The notes under the pieces are model-generated. The model made no database searches. It was not told the origin of the DNA and saw nothing but the letters and a program-made list of their open reading frames with translations. This document shows, piece by piece, positions 7,501 to 18,000 of a stretch of 55,942 nt of DNA. Numbering within the stretch: the stretch's first letter is position 1; each line of letters opens with the position of its first letter. A program made the translations under genes and the position numbers. This DNA comes from Alistipes sp. (lineage in GTDB: Bacteria; Bacteroidota; Bacteroidia; Bacteroidales; Rikenellaceae), in contig JAFVOR010000020.1 in assembly GCA_017505725.1 (NCBI GenBank), forward strand, positions 1 through 55,942. The letters are read 5' to 3'.

Positions 7501-9260
7501 TACAATCCGTATTTTTCGTATTCAGGGTTAGACAAATTATAGTTCGAAAGTACAATCTGCTGGTCAGGGATTGGATAGTACTCACGGCAAGGGTAAGGCT
7601 GAACGTGTGTGTAGATATCACAGTGGCTCTCCTTGGTACCGCTGCTGGTAGGATAGGTAGCGTGATTTACCACCTGATCGTACCAGATACCCCAACGAAC
7701 AAGGTTGTGACGACGAGTGAACTCACCGAACAACTCACGAGCAGACTCCTTCTGCAACTCCTCCATAAACTCCTCCTCCGAGAAGAGTGTCAATGGATCG
7801 AGACCTGCACGCTTACGGGTAGCGTTCAAGTAGCCATTAGCCTTGTCCCAATCACCCATACGCATATTAGCCTCAGCCAAGTCGAGAACTACGTGAGCAA
7901 AGCGGAAAATCTTGAGGTTGTTCGAGTCCTGAGTATAGACCATACCCGGGCACCAGAACTTATCACCCAAGTATGGCTGACCTGTCTTCTCGCCCTTATT
8001 CTTTGTATCGGTGAAGAATATCATATGAGCAGGAACAGTCTCCATATTCTCCTCCTGGGTCCAACCAACATAGCACCAAGCCAACCAGCCGCCACCGCCT
8101 TCAACCTCGACGATATCGTCCGACGACCACTTGTTAGCATCATAAACAGAACGACGCTTATCCTTCGAGTTGTATGGCATAAGGGTTTTGTACATATACC
8201 AAGTTGGACGGTAAGGTGAGGTTGTACGAGCCTCGGCGCCGAGCGAAGGAATACGGATACCATTGTACATATCATCCTTCTTCGACAAGTCGACAGTATC
8301 ATCCTCCATCTCGACATCGTCGCCTCCATCACCGACATCACCACCCTCGACCTGAGTCGAACTACGAGACGGTGTACAACGCGATGCCAAGCCGTGGGTT
8401 ACACGCAAACCATAATCCTTTGCGTATGCCGGCAACTCGAAGATGGACTCCTCGGTATAGCGATTGCGGAACATAACATCCTTCAACGAGTAGCCAAGCA
8501 ACGACTGGTCAGGTGTGTAACCACCCTCCGAATCGGCACATCCATAGACCTGCTCGATATAGCCGTAGTACTCGATAACCTTGTCCCAGTCCTTATTCCA
8601 CAAAGCGAGCTTACCTGCCAACACAAAACCTACCATAGCACCGATACGATACTCGTTCTCAGGCGCATAGGTCTTGATGTATGGAAGAGCCTGCTTCTCG
8701 ATGAGCCAGTACTCCAGGTTCTGCATCAACTGTGCACGAAGATCTACAGCCGACATACGTGGCAACTGAGCAATCTTGTCGTTGTTTGCATCGGTAACCT
8801 CGTCCCAATAGTAAGGAACATCACCGAAGTTGATGGTAAGGATGTAGTAGTAGAACGCACGCAAAATCTCGCACTCTGCCAACAACGGAGCCTTCTCCTC
8901 CTCGCTGAGTGGCGAGCGCTCAATCGAAGCGTACATAGCGTTACAACGCATTACGCCTCTGTAGCATTGTGTCCAAATAGTATTACCGAAACGTGGTTCC
9001 GACTGCGAGTAACGACACATAGCATCGTAGTACGAGTCGGTATTGTGATAGATCAAATCGGCAGCGACCTCGCAAGTCTCGAAGTAGTCGGCATTGCGAT
9101 AGAGATCCTTCAACGGAATATAACAACCGTTGAGACCTGTCTTACACTGTGGTACTGTCTGGTAGTAAGTGTGAGGCTCCGAAGCGGAAATCACCTTCTC
9201 CTCAAGCGTACAACCCACAAGTGTAGCCACTGAAAGTATTAAAACTAAAATCTTCTTCAT
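7500..9260 (-). CDS. SusD/RagB-family nutrient-binding lipoprotein
   Basis: 586 residues with lipobox ATLVGC (Cys17). The N-terminal SusD pattern is clear: EVAADLIYH, YRGVMRCNAMY, then LLAECEILRAFYYYILTINFGDVPYY, the TPR-like helix that carries the family signature. The C-terminal RagB part includes LDLAEANMRMGDWDKANGYL and ends with REYYPIPDQQIVLSN. SusD proteins form the lid of the SusC channel and help capture the ligand at the cell surface. It starts 2 bp after susC. An acidic Gly/Asp loop at residues about 302-327 is unusual. The ligand cannot be told from sequence. Confidence 0.95.
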   Translation of the reverse strand: MKKILVLILSVATLVGCTLEEKVISASEPHTYYQTVPQCKTGLNGCYIPLKDLYRNADYFETCEVAADLIYHNTDSYYDAMCRYSQSEPRFGNTIWTQCYRGVMRCNAMYASIERSPLSEEEKAPLLAECEILRAFYYYILTINFGDVPYYWDEVTDANNDKIAQLPRMSAVDLRAQLMQNLEYWLIEKQALPYIKTYAPENEYRIGAMVGFVLAGKLALWNKDWDKVIEYYGYIEQVYGCADSEGGYTPDQSLLGYSLKDVMFRNRYTEESIFELPAYAKDYGLRVTHGLASRCTPSRSSTQVEGGDVGDGGDDVEMEDDTVDLSKKDDMYNGIRIPSLGAEARTTSPYRPTWYMYKTLMPYNSKDKRRSVYDANKWSSDDIVEVEGGGGWLAWCYVGWTQEENMETVPAHMIFFTDTKNKGEKTGQPYLGDKFWCPGMVYTQDSNNLKIFRFAHVVLDLAEANMRMGDWDKANGYLNATRKRAGLDPLTLFSEEEFMEELQKESARELFGEFTRRHNLVRWGIWYDQVVNHATYPTSSGTKESHCDIYTHVQPYPCREYYPIPDQQIVLSNYNLSNPEYEKYGL

Positions 9261-9262
9261 AA

Positions 9263-12200
9263 TTAGTAGCGAATTTGAATTGCAAGTGAATATGTACGGT
9301 TCTTAGGATAACGACCTGTGTCGATACGACGACCACCGCTGATTGCATCCGGGTCATATCCAGGGAACTTGGTCAAGAGTGCCACGTTGTTTACCGAAGC
9401 AGTCAACGAGATATCGCGCAAGTAGCGAGTCTTCTTTCGCAAGTCGAAACGATAGCTGAGGTTGATGTTCTGCAAACGCAAGTACGAAGCATCGTAGATG
9501 TAGAGATCCGAACCATAGCTGTCGGTGAAGTATGCACCAGGAACATTCGAGAATGGATTACGGTTCATATGCCAAGCCTCCAACATACGACGATCCTTGT
9601 TAGAGGTTGCACCACCGACCATTGTGGTGAACTCCATAATGTTGTACATACGACCACCAATGCTGTAGGTGAAGTATACACCAAGTGACAAGTTCTTGAT
9701 AATCTTGAAGGTGTTGTTGAAACCTCCGTATACGATTGGGTCAGCCGAACCGAGGTAGATACGGTCCTTGTCATTCATAACGCCATCGTGGTTGGTATCA
9801 GCATAACGAGGATAACCAATAGCCTTTGTCGAACCTACATAGGTCTTGGTCTGCTTGTTCTGGTTGATCTCATCCTGAGTGTGCCATACACCCTCGTACT
9901 GGAAGCCCCACAACGAGTTTGCAGGGTAACCCTCTGCATAACCGTAGAGCATATATCCACTGCGGCTGTAGGTCGATACATATCCGTATGCAGTTGCGAT
10001 ATCGGTAACCTTCGACGAGTTGTGAGCTACGGTCAGGTTGGTTGTCCACTGGAAGTTACGACGCGAGATGTTACGAGTTGTGAGTGTGAACTCAACACCC
10101 TTGTTCTCGGTGCTACCGATGTTGGCATAACGCGAGGTGAAACCTGTGATAGCTGCATTCTGCATAGTGTAGAGGAGATCCTTAGTGTAGGCCATATAAC
10201 CCTCCAACGACATTGTGATACGATCGTTCAAGATAGAGAAGTCAATACCCACATTGAACGAATCGGTCTTCTCCCAAGTAAGGTTAGGGTTGTCGATACG
10301 GGTTGGATAGTACGACACCTCATAAGAGTCACCGAACAACCATCCGCTCTGGTTGGTCGTGAGTACCATCTGCGACACATAGGTCGAGACAGCATCGTTA
10401 CCCGAGCGACCACCACTGATACGAAGCGAGAGATCAGACAACCACGACTTGGCGCCTCTCATAAACTTCTCGTTCGAGATGCTCCACTTGAATGCAGCAG
10501 CCGGGAAGAATGCCCACTTGTGACCTGCCGCAAAGTTCGACGAAGCATCGCCACGACCTGTAACGGTCAAGTGGTAACGACCACCATACGAGTAGTTAAC
10601 ACGAGCCAACACAGAGTAACGCTGCAACTCCGAAGCCGAAGTCGAAATGGTCAAGCAACGCTTGTCGACCAAGCTACCCATATTGTAAGCTGTCACTTTG
10701 TCATCGAGGTAACCACGACCAGAAGCTGAGTAGTTATTCCACTTGGTGTTCTGTGCAGTGAAAGCACCTACAACATCAATCTTGTGCTTCTTCTTGATGG
10801 TCTTCTTGTAAGAGAGAGTAGTCTCGCTCAAGAAGTTGCGCTTGTTGTTGTCACGGCGAGTTGCACTACCACCATACTTGTAACGCTCTGCTACAGGCAT
10901 ATCCGATGGCGAATAGTAGAAGCCCGCGGTAGTGGTATCAACATACGAGAACTGCGACTTGAGTCGGAGATTCTTCGCCAATGTCAACTCGATATACGGA
11001 GTGAGAGTCAAGATTGTACGATCGTCATAGTTGATGAGCTTCGTAGCCTTCAAATATGGAGAGTCGTAGATCGAACCACCATTGGTACCATTATCACCCA
11101 AGGTATCCCAAGTCTCGGTTGGGGTCATCATAGGGTTGAGGTTGGTAACCGCACGGGTTGCGTTACCAGAGATAGCGGTATTACTCTTGTTGTTGTGACG
11201 CTTCGAATACTGAGTGTTGATACCGAGCTTCAACCACTTGAATACGGTGTGGTCGATCTTCAAACGGCCGCTCAACTGCTGCTGATCCGAGTCGATTACG
11301 ATACCCTGAATATCATTGTAACCCATCGAGAAGTATACCTTAGTAGATTTGCTACCACCAGCCAACGAGAGGAAATACTTCTGCGAGAATGCCTTACGAG
11401 TCATTACATCGAGCCAATCGGTACCCTCACCATAAGCTGCCGGATTTGGATAACGAGGCTTCCACGACTGCCAGTAACGCGCCGAAGACGAGTTGTTGGT
11501 GTAGTAGTCGTTACGATAGCTTGCAAACTCGGTTGCGTTCATCATATCCAACTCACGAGGCAACTCCGACAACGAGAATGTACCCTTGAAGGTAACATTG
11601 AGCTTGTTTGCCTTAGCCTCGTGGGTGGTAACGAGGATTACACCATTAGCACCACGCGATCCGTAGATAGCGGTCGAAGATGCATCCTTCAACACGGTCA
11701 CATTCTTGATCTCGGCTGGATCGATATCTGCGAAGTTTGCCACTGCATCCATCACACCGTCGACCACGATAAGTGGCTCGTTCGATGCGGTGATTGAACG
11801 CGAACCGCGGACACGGATCGAAGCGGCAGAACCAGGCTCACCGTCGGTTGTCATAATCTCGACACCAGCCAAACGACCCTGCAATGCCTCGTCAACCGAC
11901 GCTGCTGCGGTATTGGTCAAATCCTCCATATTTACCGATGTGACAGCACCTGTCAAGTCACTCTTCTGCTGAGTACCATAACCGATGACCACGACCTCGT
12001 TGATGCTCACATTCTCAGGATTGAGCACGATGTTGATATTGGTACGGTTACCTACACGCTCTGTTACCTCCACATAACCGAGGAACGAGAACGAAAGGTT
12101 GTCATCTGGCGAAGCCTTAATCTTATACTTACCCTGAGTATCAGTAGTTGTACCGACATTTGTATTGCCGGCTACGACAACGGTTGCACCAATCATTGGC

Positions 12201-12325
12201 TGACCAGCGTTATCGAACACCTGTCCCGTTATCGTACGCGCCTTCTGCGCCATTGCTGTTTGGGCGAACAGCAGGGCAACGATGCAGAACGATGCGTAAA
12301 TTACACTGTTTAATATGCGTTTCAT
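9263..12325 (-). CDS. SusC/RagA-family TonB-dependent outer-membrane transporter
   Basis: 1020 residues. A signal peptide ends about residue 26 (AQTAMAQ). A carboxypeptidase-regulatory-like domain (about 30-110) begins RTITGQVFDNAGQPMIGATV. The SusC plug signature follows (INEVVVIGYGTQQKSDLTGA, then LQGRLAGVEI, SIRVRGSRSI and NEPLIVVDGV). Next comes a large beta-barrel ending in a C-terminal aromatic strand, SLAIQIRY. It imports a ligand bound with SusD, powered by TonB. No STN domain is present, so direct anti-sigma signalling is unlikely. It follows the degenerate EEP lipoprotein by 3 bp. Confidence 0.96.
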   Translation of the reverse strand: MKRILNSVIYASFCIVALLFAQTAMAQKARTITGQVFDNAGQPMIGATVVVAGNTNVGTTTDTQGKYKIKASPDDNLSFSFLGYVEVTERVGNRTNINIVLNPENVSINEVVVIGYGTQQKSDLTGAVTSVNMEDLTNTAAASVDEALQGRLAGVEIMTTDGEPGSAASIRVRGSRSITASNEPLIVVDGVMDAVANFADIDPAEIKNVTVLKDASSTAIYGSRGANGVILVTTHEAKANKLNVTFKGTFSLSELPRELDMMNATEFASYRNDYYTNNSSSARYWQSWKPRYPNPAAYGEGTDWLDVMTRKAFSQKYFLSLAGGSKSTKVYFSMGYNDIQGIVIDSDQQQLSGRLKIDHTVFKWLKLGINTQYSKRHNNKSNTAISGNATRAVTNLNPMMTPTETWDTLGDNGTNGGSIYDSPYLKATKLINYDDRTILTLTPYIELTLAKNLRLKSQFSYVDTTTAGFYYSPSDMPVAERYKYGGSATRRDNNKRNFLSETTLSYKKTIKKKHKIDVVGAFTAQNTKWNNYSASGRGYLDDKVTAYNMGSLVDKRCLTISTSASELQRYSVLARVNYSYGGRYHLTVTGRGDASSNFAAGHKWAFFPAAAFKWSISNEKFMRGAKSWLSDLSLRISGGRSGNDAVSTYVSQMVLTTNQSGWLFGDSYEVSYYPTRIDNPNLTWEKTDSFNVGIDFSILNDRITMSLEGYMAYTKDLLYTMQNAAITGFTSRYANIGSTENKGVEFTLTTRNISRRNFQWTTNLTVAHNSSKVTDIATAYGYVSTYSRSGYMLYGYAEGYPANSLWGFQYEGVWHTQDEINQNKQTKTYVGSTKAIGYPRYADTNHDGVMNDKDRIYLGSADPIVYGGFNNTFKIIKNLSLGVYFTYSIGGRMYNIMEFTTMVGGATSNKDRRMLEAWHMNRNPFSNVPGAYFTDSYGSDLYIYDASYLRLQNINLSYRFDLRKKTRYLRDISLTASVNNVALLTKFPGYDPDAISGGRRIDTGRYPKNRTYSLAIQIRY

Positions 12326-12328
12326 CTG

Positions 12329-13396
12329 CTATTCCTCACTTTTAAGTGTTACCATAATTGGATAATGAGTTGTACCCAACTCTGCTACTGCAGCAGTATC
12401 GAGTGTGAGCGACTCAAACATATTCCAGCATCCGTCAGACGAATAGAGGAAGTTGTTACGCTCGGTAATTGCATTGCCGGTTGCACTCGATGGAGTGTAG
12501 ACCGAATAGTGTACTGCAAGGCAATCTACCAAGCTACCATTCTTAACCATCACATCGTTCAACGCGAAGAATGGGTCGGTAGCCGCGAGATACTCGCTTG
12601 GAGTGGTGAAGTAACGCGACTCGTAGGTGAAGTAATCCACCGACATATCGTCGTAGTCGTAGCACTCCATACGAGCGAACTCCTTGCCATACTTCATATC
12701 GATGTTCGAAGGGGTGTTCATATCGATAGACCACAACCAATTCTTATCCTTTGCGAAAGGACGAACGCCCTTAGCATCTACATACTCCATTGTACGAGCT
12801 ATGAGCTGCTCAACCTCTGCCTTGCGAAGAGCAAGATTATCAGGGTTATAGACAATTGGCGACTCCTTCTTTGCAGAAACCATTGCGGCAATCTGCTCCT
12901 CCCAATCCTCTGGGATAGCGTTTCTTGACTCGAGCAAGTCAGTAACCACAAAGTGGATGTCGTTAGCCTTGAAGTGAAGCACTGCATTGCTGAAGGTCAA
13001 ACCCTGCTCTACTGCGTACTCCTCGACTGCAAGGTCTGCAGGAAGGAGCGCACCCATACAGAGGCGACCATCTACATTCTCGACAAACAAAGCCTTCTTG
13101 CCACTCTCTGCTGCATAGGCAGTGAGCCAAGTCGAGAACTTTGCGCCATTAACAGTAGCCGGCGAAACCATAGTCACAACATCGGCGTCCTTAGCTGTGA
13201 GGTACTCACCTACCGACTGGAGCTCCAAGCCATACTGCGCATCATTGATGTTGCAGTAGAGCACCGACAACTCCATCTTGGTTGCAATGTCCGAAACCTC
13301 TGCGTCGATATCGTGGTCACGAGTGACCGGAATCTCTTTGGTACACGAAGCAGCAAAGAGCGACGCTATAAATAGTGTGTAAAATATCTTCTTCAT
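12329..13396 (-). CDS. lipoprotein with a degenerate endonuclease/exonuclease/phosphatase (EEP) fold
   Basis: 355 residues with lipobox FAASC (Cys18). The order of blocks follows EEP (DNase I-like) enzymes: LSVLYCNIND near residue 45 (Asn49), ADVVTMVSPA near 75, VLHFKANDIHFVVTDLLES at 139-157, WSIDMNTPSN near 225 and TTHYPIMVTLK at 342-351. The Asp225-x-Asn227 pair and His344 remain. The metal-binding Glu expected near residue 77-79 is absent, the catalytic His is Asp153, and the Asp of the final SDH motif is Thr343. An enzyme turned surface-binding protein is likely. Its stop overlaps or abuts susC (3 bp gap) and its ATG overlaps the preceding gene's end. The fold call is my pattern reading. 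Confidence 0.6.
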   Translation of the reverse strand: MKKIFYTLFIASLFAASCTKEIPVTRDHDIDAEVSDIATKMELSVLYCNINDAQYGLELQSVGEYLTAKDADVVTMVSPATVNGAKFSTWLTAYAAESGKKALFVENVDGRLCMGALLPADLAVEEYAVEQGLTFSNAVLHFKANDIHFVVTDLLESRNAIPEDWEEQIAAMVSAKKESPIVYNPDNLALRKAEVEQLIARTMEYVDAKGVRPFAKDKNWLWSIDMNTPSNIDMKYGKEFARMECYDYDDMSVDYFTYESRYFTTPSEYLAATDPFFALNDVMVKNGSLVDCLAVHYSVYTPSSATGNAITERNNFLYSSDGCWNMFESLTLDTAAVAELGTTHYPIMVTLKSEE

Positions 13397-14052
13397 TATT
13401 CACCTGCTTTTTGAGTGAGTACACAAGTTGTATTTGTAGTTACGCCACAAGCATCGGTGAAGCTGAGGCTGATATTTGCCTGACGCTCCTCGCCACTATT
13501 GGCAGCAACCTTCACCAAGAGGTGAGTGCCACAGCCAAGATACTCGATGCTCTCCACCCAATTCTCGTCTGCCACGATGGTGATACCAGGGCGGCAAGCG
13601 TCGGTAAGGTTGGAGTTGAAAGTGATCTCGCACTCTGTCTCCGAAGCCTCGATGGTCTTGTTCTCAAGCTCCATATACGGAGTGATACCACGCTGCTTAA
13701 CCACGATAGTGTCGGCTACGAAACCATCGTAGGTCTCAACGACAACGTGGCCCACGCGAGCGAAGTTGCGAACATACATCGAAGACTCGTTAGAGTCGTA
13801 ACTGATAGTAAGGTTGTAAGCATTCTGCTTCCAATTCTGGTCACTGACGTGGAGCCAATTGCTAATCGGACGAGCTCTCCAAACAAGCTTTGGATTGTTA
13901 TTCACTGTGATTGGCAACTGGAACTCACCTGCAGTCTTTGGCACATCCTTAACGGCGATAACCTCACCCTGCACATCGATAACCTCCACCTTTGTACAGC
14001 CGAACATCAACAATGCGGCTGCGAATATCGAGAGTAAATAGGTCTTATTCAT
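13396..14052 (-). CDS. lipoprotein with two BACON-like domains
   Basis: About 218 residues from MNKTYLLSIF, with lipobox LLMFGC. Two beta-sandwich modules of about 90 residues follow. The first has PKLVWRARPISNWLHVS and ends ADTIVVKQRG; the second has ITIVADENWVESIEYLG and ends CVLTQKAGE. Both match the BACON pattern of an aromatic W-(L/V) core and a closing VxQ(K/R)xG strand. The start at 14052 is preferred over 14070 because it gives a compact lipoprotein signal. It shares one base with the next gene. It probably acts as a surface spacer or ligand-binding protein of the SusCD system. Confidence 0.75.
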   Translation of the reverse strand: MNKTYLLSIFAAALLMFGCTKVEVIDVQGEVIAVKDVPKTAGEFQLPITVNNNPKLVWRARPISNWLHVSDQNWKQNAYNLTISYDSNESSMYVRNFARVGHVVVETYDGFVADTIVVKQRGITPYMELENKTIEASETECEITFNSNLTDACRPGITIVADENWVESIEYLGCGTHLLVKVAANSGEERQANISLSFTDACGVTTNTTCVLTQKAGE

Positions 14053-14082
14053 AGTGTTCAATATTTTCACGGTTCAACATAT

Positions 14083-14985
14083 TTACTCATTAAACTCTCC
14101 ATCCTCAGGGATCATATCATCCACGCCATTGTTGTGGTCGTTCTTCTTCGCAACGCACTCCTTCGAAGCAAGAGCTGTGCGCGAAACCTCGAACGGACCA
14201 GCAACCGGAGCCGAGATGGTGACATTGTCCTTGTTGGTAATCTCCACCACGAAGTTCTCGTAGAGACCAGGAGCTACTGCAGCCCATACAACCAATGGGT
14301 TGGCTACTGTAGAGTTTACACCCTCGCCAAACTCGCTGATTGTAACCACAGATGCTGGGTTGTGCTCGGCATCGAGCATACCATCAACCACCGAGAGCTC
14401 ACCTGCAACATAGTTGCTGTAACCCTCGTGGATGTTACCCACCATAAGCTTCACCGAGGCGATATTCTCAACATCGTACTCGATGAGGATCTTAACAAGA
14501 CCTGCATAGTAGTCGAACTCCACCTCCTCGGTCTGTGTCTGAGCGAGGAATGAAGCGTTGTACATAAAGTGGTCGAACGCATCGGCATAGTACTTCTGCT
14601 GTGCCGGAATCACGACACGACCCTCGAGAGCTCTCTCTCCATTCTCTGCCGAGTATGGAGCATAGATAGTCAAGTCACCTGCCACCACATTTCCGTAGAA
14701 ATAGGCCTCGCTGTCGCCTGCAGTAGACTTCACAGGAAGATAGCACTCGTTAGCACCACCCGAGGTACCGTAGATACCCAGCGAGACGTTGCCACCCCAC
14801 TTGTAGGTACCCACACCATCGAGTCCCTCAATCGAGAGAGGCTTAACGGTTGCTTTAACCATTGTTGTTGCACCATTACCATTGTAATCACTTGGCACAT
14901 CCTTCACGTCGAGGCGCTCTGTACAAGCAACCAACGCAAGCGAGAATATTGCCACAATGTAAAGTGCTGATTTCATCTTTAACAT
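14083..14985 (-). CDS. fimbrillin-like lipoprotein
   Basis: 300 residues with lipobox LALVAC (Cys21). The body resembles the N-terminal fimbrillin (Mfa/FimA-like) beta-sandwich of Bacteroidales: TYKWGGNVSLGIYGTSGG, then AYFYGNVVAGDLTIYAPYS and FLAQTQTEEVEFDYYAGLVK, the usual blocks of the 'fimbrillin family'. The C-terminus is charged (NDHNNGVDDMIPEDGEFNE). An alternative ATG lies at 14976. It follows the 1835-aa protein by 47 bp and precedes the BACON lipoprotein by 30 bp. Whether it polymerises or only binds ligand is unknown; its SusCD setting favours a surface-binding role. Confidence 0.72.
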   Translation of the reverse strand: MLKMKSALYIVAIFSLALVACTERLDVKDVPSDYNGNGATTMVKATVKPLSIEGLDGVGTYKWGGNVSLGIYGTSGGANECYLPVKSTAGDSEAYFYGNVVAGDLTIYAPYSAENGERALEGRVVIPAQQKYYADAFDHFMYNASFLAQTQTEEVEFDYYAGLVKILIEYDVENIASVKLMVGNIHEGYSNYVAGELSVVDGMLDAEHNPASVVTISEFGEGVNSTVANPLVVWAAVAPGLYENFVVEITNKDNVTISAPVAGPFEVSRTALASKECVAKKNDHNNGVDDMIPEDGEFNE

Positions 14986-15032
14986 TTGTTCTATTTTTTT
15001 ATTATCAATTATTTTCGTCTTACTGCTGTTGA

Positions 15033-18000
15033 TTACTCAACATCACCTTCGTCGCCTTCGCCACCATCCTCAGATGGAACTGTGTAAGGTACGCAACCAT
15101 CGTACTCCTTACCCTCGATAATAGACGGATTAGCCGAATCCCAGTTCTCACCGTAGATAACATTCATATAGTTCTCGGCATCGGCTGTAGTGTAGCGGTT
15201 TGCACCACGGAGGATTGTACCTCCGACAACGCAATTGCGAATACCGATTGGCCAAGGCTTAGCTGCTACTGCAGTAGTCTCGCTATTTACATAAGAGGTA
15301 TTCTCGGTGATTGTAAGCATACGCAACTCACCGGTGATCGAACCTACCTGCGAGGTTGCACCCTCCAAAGCGTAGATATCACCCAAGTTGGTACAGTTGA
15401 GGACACCTCCTCGGTGATTCTTCGATGGAGCGATCTCCAGACCAGCGCAGTATACCGAACGGAATGCACCTACGATACCACCGGCCTTACCAGTTGCACC
15501 TACAGCACCCTTGTTGATAGCGTGCTCGATGCGAGTGTAGTGCGAACCGAGGTAGTATGCCGGCCAACCCTCATTGGTACCTGCGGTATAACCACCGATG
15601 AAGCGAGTATCAGAGTACTGCTCATAGAGCGCACCTGCAATACCACCCGCGTAGATAACCTTTGTACCATAACCTGTACGACGAACTGCATTGCCAGCCG
15701 ACTCGTTACGAGCAACTACGATATCACCAGTGTTGATTGTTGGCTCATCCTCGGTACCGGTAATCTCGACATACCAGTTTGCACGACCAACAATACCACC
15801 GATGTTACCCGAGTAGCCCCAGATACGACCGTGGTTCTCGCACGATGTAATCGACATATGGAACGCGTCATCAACGGTCTTAGGGTTCTTTGCCTGCTGT
15901 GCAGGGGCAGCCTGACCCATACCACCAACATAGTAGCCGACCATACCACCGACGCAGCTATGCTCAACGCTTGTATTAGGCGACATATTACCATTGCTAC
16001 GCTCGAACTGGATGTTACCATAGTTCTTACATCTTGTGATCAAGAGGTCGATAGCGGTAAAACGCTGCTGGTAGTTCGAAGTTGCATTACCGCAACATCC
16101 TACCATACCACCACCGTAGCTCTTTGCATCGTACGACGACAAGCCGCTAACCATCTTGGTGAAGTAGGTGATATCACCTCTATTCTCGCAATTATTCATT
16201 GTAATGGTCATATAGCTCAATGGCAAACGCTCGGAATATGACCAGTTGGTATAACCCTCCAACTGATGGAGAGCCTGACCAAGCAAACCACCTGCACACT
16301 GATAGATCGAAGCAGCAACCTCACCGTAGTAGAGATTACCCGAGTTTGTACAGTTGTTGTAGGTGAGGGTCTTCTTGATACAAGCATTCGAAGTCTTCGC
16401 GGTACGGATACGCCAGTCACAGCAGTTTGCCACAACACCACCCAAGTTGTTGAAGAATGCTGCGTGACGAACGGTTGTTGCAAGGCTGGTACCGTGACCT
16501 ACATTGTCGATTGTAATATTACCCGTATTGTGGGTGTTCGAGAGAGTTGTGTGGCTGAACAATACATCTGCCAACACACCTGCCAAGTTGACCATACGCG
16601 AATAGTTTGCATTCGGAATGATTACCTCGGCATTGTTAGTTGTACCTGTCAAGAATGCCTTGACATCCTTCAAACTGTGATCGTGGATACGACCTACGAC
16701 ACCTGCCACATTCATACGATAGAATGGACGAAGGCTGGTACGATCCGGATCGTCGATATCGTTCGATTGGAGAGCAGTTGCCGAACCCCAGTCGAGCGAA
16801 CTTGTATTTGTTGTACAGTATGGGAATCCGTTGATTGTAACGGTACCTGCCTGCTCGTTGGTAAGGTTATTGAGGTTTACTGCATAGGCAACACCCGTGT
16901 ATGTGTCAGGAACGTATACACGACCTACCAAACCACCAATATCGAAGCGCGATGTAGCGGTTGTACCGTAATCGTCGAACTTCAATGGGTTATCAACACA
17001 AGTGTGGTCGATAGCCGCCTTGTTGGTCGAGCCGATGACATCGTGGTTGGTCTCACCTACGATACCTCCGATAGCGAGATCGTGATCGAAGAGCTGATAT
17101 GCCATACGGGCCTTATCGGAACTCTCCGAAACACGGTTAGCCAAATCACCTGCATTACCTGTCGAGATAATCTTACCCTCGTTAGTACATTTATATATAG
17201 GTGCAGCAGTTGCCTTACCTACGATACCACCGATGTATGCACCATCGGTAACCAATCCGTGGTAGCGGATCTCACCATAGTTGGTACACTCGGTGATTGA
17301 ACGGCGTGGCTTCGACGAGTTCTCGGCAGTCGAGAAGCCTGTACTCAATGAAGCCTCACCGAAGAGACCACCCATATAGATAGTGGTAGGGAACTCGGTA
17401 GTCTCGCCCGGAGCAGGCATCTCAACAATACCGTAGTTCTTCATACCTGCGATATCGCCATCGCCTTCAAGCCCAGCGTAACCGAAACCTCCCGAAACAT
17501 AGAGTGTAGGAGCGTAACCGTTTACGACTACCTTACCGTGGTTAGCAACTGTCAAGTCGCCACCCATAGCGAGCGATCCGTCACCTGCAAATCCACCAAT
17601 CTTAGCCGAGCCGGTTGCACGACCATCGAAGAGTACAGTACCCAACGAGGTGTTAACGAACTCCAACATATGGAACGTCTCGCTGTATGCACCGGCATAA
17701 CCACCGATAACAACATCCTTGGTTGTACCCGAGAATGACACAACGCCCGAGTTCTCAACGCCAACAACCTTCGAAGATACCGACTCCTCCTCACCGAAGG
17801 CACAATCCGACTGACCGAAGATACCTCCCACGCGGGCCGTTGTCTCAACCTTTGCAAGTACCTTTACATTACCCTTGTTCGAGCAGTATGGGAAGGTTAC
17901 TGCCACAGCGTTCTTCGAAGAGGCAATGATACCGCCTGCGTACACATAGAGACAATCAATACCCTTGTTTACGATAACATCTCCCGAGTTGGTACAATTC

